From Dehalococcoidia bacterium (GTDB lineage: Bacteria; Chloroflexota; Dehalococcoidia; GIF9; AB-539-J10), in NCBI GenBank assembly GCA_003562555.1, contig PWUO01000213.1, positions 1-6,961 on the forward strand: a stretch of DNA of 6,961 nucleotides, written 5' to 3'. Both the position numbers and the translations under genes were made by a program. The first letter of the stretch is position 1; each line of letters begins with the position of its first letter. The notes beneath the pieces are model-generated. The model did no database searches and had not been told where the DNA came from. It saw only the letters and a list, made by a program, of their open reading frames with translations. This document shows, in pieces, positions 5,968 through 6,961 of this stretch.

Positions 5968-6360
5968 TTAACCGGGCCAGTGCAGCCGGTCAATCACGCG
6001 CTTCACATACTCGAACAGTGGCAGGTTCGTGCGACCATCCCACCACCGTGCCTCGCTCAACTCCTCCACATCGATGCATAGCGATCCCTCGGTCTCCACC
6101 TCGAATACCAGGTACGTGTTGTACTCATCGCAGGTCCGGCATCGGGGCAGCGCGTCCACTGTGATAGCTCGAAGACCGGTCTCCTCGGCCAACTCCCTGC
6201 TGACCGCCTCTTCGGCAGACTCACCCGGGCGAAGCCCTCCTCCCGGCAACGAGAACTGCCTGAACCCCCGGTCTCTCACTAACAGCAGGAATCCATCCTT
6301 GCGGACGACCGCGGTGGCCCTGTCTCGCATTCCGTAGAAGTCGTCGTAAATGGCAACCAT
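5968..6360 (-). CDS. NUDIX hydrolase
   Basis: This 130-residue protein has a perfect NUDIX box at 41-63 (G-x5-E-x7-REL-x-EE-x-GL; Glu47, Arg55, Glu56, Glu59, Glu60), the metal-binding catalytic helix that hydrolyses nucleoside diphosphates linked to another group. It is preceded by a typical RATAVVRKDGFLLLVRD strand region (14-30) and FSLPGGG (36-42). The late segment EARWWDG (103-109) is in the place where NUDIX proteins carry their substrate-site loop. The substrate cannot be assigned; oxidised nucleotides, ADP-ribose or similar are all possible. The length is normal for a single-domain member. The ATG at 6360 has only a weak GAG ahead of it, but the core begins shortly after. It is the first gene of the apparent minus-strand set, with a good promoter 50-80 nt upstream and the lipoprotein gene 45 nt downstream. 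Confidence 0.9.
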   Translation of the reverse strand: MVAIYDDFYGMRDRATAVVRKDGFLLLVRDRGFRQFSLPGGGLRPGESAEEAVSRELAEETGLRAITVDALPRCRTCDEYNTYLVFEVETEGSLCIDVEELSEARWWDGRTNLPLFEYVKRVIDRLHWPG

Positions 6361-6413
6361 AAACTCTTGGAACCCCGCAGCACGCAGTGGCTTGTGTTGG
6401 GTGAAGTGCCACG

Positions 6414-6443
6414 ATTATAGCGCTGAGTGGCCGCGTATGGAAA
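6414..6443 (-). promoter_or_regulatory. Promoter of the NUDIX-lipoprotein-nuclease gene set
   Basis: On the minus strand a consensus -10, TATAAT (6419-6414), is preceded by TTTCCA (6443-6438) with an 18-nt spacer; the latter matches the -35 consensus at four of six positions. The transcript would start near 6407, about 46 nt before the NUDIX ATG. GTGGC elements in inverted orientation flank this start point and may be a regulator site. Confidence 0.5.
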
Positions 6444-6561
6444 CCGGGACCGGGATACTTCCCTGTTCATCGTACCAATCGATGCAGTATGGTTCATGAT
6501 GGCACAGGGTAATGGAGGCGGCCGGGTGGTGGCACCCCTGGCGGAATTCTCGGAATGGCAG

Positions 6562-6570
6562 TGTTAGAAT
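6562..6570 (+). promoter_or_regulatory. Extended -10 promoter element TGTTAGAAT before hyi
   Basis: TG-T-TAGAAT followed by AGCG closely copies the element before the kinase gene (TGGTAGAATGGCG); the two 13-mers differ at two positions. No -35 hexamer is convincing, as is common for extended -10 promoters. The predicted start near 6577 leaves a leader of about 95 nt before hyi. Confidence 0.4.
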
Positions 6571-6613
6571 AGCGTTGCTTCTGGCTCATCAGGTGAGACG
6601 GGGAGAAGCGAAG

Positions 6614-6622
6614 ATGGCATAA
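6614..6622 (+). other. Two-codon mini-ORF (ATG GCA TAA) in the hyi leader
   Basis: GGGGAGAAG (6600-6608) gives a good Shine-Dalgarno match, with 8 nt between GGAG and an ATG that is followed by only one sense codon and TAA. A second short frame, ATG at 6628 to TGA at 6664-6666 (12 codons, no clear ribosome site), ends 6 nt before the hyi ATG. These could be translated leader elements or chance. Confidence 0.2.
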
Positions 6623-6672
6623 CTGATATGGACCGTCCAGGTAATTCACGCGCAAGAGAGGAGTGAAGAGAG

Positions 6673-6961
6673 ATGCCCAAGTTCAGTGCGAACCTTTCCA
6701 TGCTCTTCAAAGAGGTCGACTTTCTCGACCGGTTTGGCAGGGCTGCACAGTTTGGCTTCAAGGGAGTCGAGTTCCTGTTTCCGTACGAGTGGGATAAGGA
6801 AGAACTCCAGGGCGGGCTGGAACGACATGGACTCGAGATGGTGCTCCACAACCTGCCTGCCGGTCAGTGGAGCGCAGGAGAACGGGGCCTTGCCTGTCTG
6901 CCTGACCGTGTGAACGAATTCCAGGAGGGCGTGGGCATAGCCATTGAGTACGCGGCAGCGC
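6673..6961 (+). CDS. hyi: Hydroxypyruvate isomerase, N-terminal part (runs off the window)
   Basis: The first 96 residues are present. They match the start of bacterial hydroxypyruvate isomerase (Hyi, a TIM-barrel xylose-isomerase-like enzyme that interconverts hydroxypyruvate and tartronate semialdehyde in glyoxylate/glycolate metabolism). Landmarks shared with the E. coli protein as I remember it: FSANLSMLF (4-12), a GF-x-GVEF-x-FPY stretch (28-38), LHNLPAG (58-64) and W-x-AGERG (66-72). The family is about 260 residues, so roughly two thirds, including most metal and substrate ligands, lie beyond the window. The start is supported by AGAGGAG (6657-6663), 9 nt upstream of the ATG. It is transcribed divergently from the NUDIX gene from a probable extended -10 promoter. 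Other glyoxylate-pathway genes may follow downstream (inference). Confidence 0.9.
   Translation, partial: MPKFSANLSMLFKEVDFLDRFGRAAQFGFKGVEFLFPYEWDKEELQGGLERHGLEMVLHNLPAGQWSAGERGLACLPDRVNEFQEGVGIAIEYAAA

Larger units (their letters stand above)
6361..6672. other. Divergent intergenic region between NUDIX and hyi genes
   Basis: These 312 bases contain no convincing protein gene. They hold the minus-strand promoter of the NUDIX gene (6414-6443), the plus-strand extended -10 of hyi (6562-6570), and the hyi leader with a two-codon ORF (6614-6622). Minor structure: GTGGC/GCCAC repeats near the NUDIX promoter (6387-6391, 6408-6412, 6427-6431), a short GGGTG/CACCC inverted repeat (6524-6537), and a CGGAAT direct repeat spaced 9 bp (6542-6547, 6551-6556) just upstream of the hyi -10. 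Two separate promoters facing apart explain the length of the gap. Confidence 0.6.

Noticed and set aside
6524..6537. GGGTG-GTGG-CACCC hairpin as a terminator
   Set aside because: The stem is only 5 bp, there is no T-run on either strand, and it lies upstream of both flanking genes' starts, where no transcript needs to end.
1..6961. CRISPR array or Cas operon around the Cas4-like gene
   Set aside because: I found no regularly spaced direct repeats and no other cas-like protein; the nuclease neighbours are a lipoprotein and an exonuclease.

Overview
The window is a piece of a bacterial chromosome of moderately high GC content, with dense, short-spaced genes on both strands. It has no CRISPR array, insertion sequence, phage gene, tRNA or rRNA that I can see. 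The gene mix (an ADP-forming acyl-CoA synthetase alpha subunit, an acetate-kinase relative, a Pro-rich lipoprotein, a Cas4-like Fe-S nuclease) and the TAGAAT-type -10 boxes would suit an anaerobic lineage such as Chloroflexota/Dehalococcoidia. That placement is a low-confidence impression, not something the sequence proves.

Left part (1-3159): a divergent pair with acetate/acyl-phosphate chemistry. On the minus strand (1603 down to 215) is the alpha subunit of an NDP-forming acyl-CoA synthetase with its phospho-histidine motif. It is followed, after 199 nt, by the first five codons of another minus-strand gene behind a strong GAGGAGG site, which may be the ATP-grasp beta subunit (inference). 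On the plus strand (1942-3159) is a full-length but divergent acetate/butyrate kinase family protein. It keeps the acetyl-phosphate/phosphoryl-transfer residues but has lost the usual adenosine-binding motif. The 338-bp region between them holds an extended -10 box embedded in a perfect 9-bp inverted repeat, plus a second small palindrome.

Middle part (3240-4875): two nucleases in convergent orientation, 4 bp apart. The plus-strand one is a DnaQ-like DEDDh 3'-5' exonuclease with an ExoX-like C-terminal domain; it has a plausible promoter of its own overlapping the kinase stop codon. The minus-strand one is a RecB/Cas4-type PD-(D/E)XK nuclease with four cysteines arranged as for a [4Fe-4S] cluster and an extra cysteine-rich insert.

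Right part (4875-6961): the Cas4-like nuclease is the last gene of an apparent minus-strand operon, NUDIX hydrolase -> lipoprotein with a duplicated domain -> nuclease, with gaps of 45 and 24 nt. A TATAAT promoter lies upstream of the NUDIX gene. Divergent from it, on the plus strand, a hydroxypyruvate isomerase (hyi) gene starts at 6673 and runs off the window. Its ~100-nt leader has an extended -10 box nearly identical to the one before the kinase, and a two-codon mini-ORF behind a good Shine-Dalgarno sequence.

The metabolic genes (acyl-CoA synthetase, kinase, Hyi) point to small-organic-acid metabolism, while the nuclease/NUDIX/lipoprotein block looks like housekeeping or accessory nucleic-acid and nucleotide maintenance. 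Nothing in the sequence links the two sets functionally.
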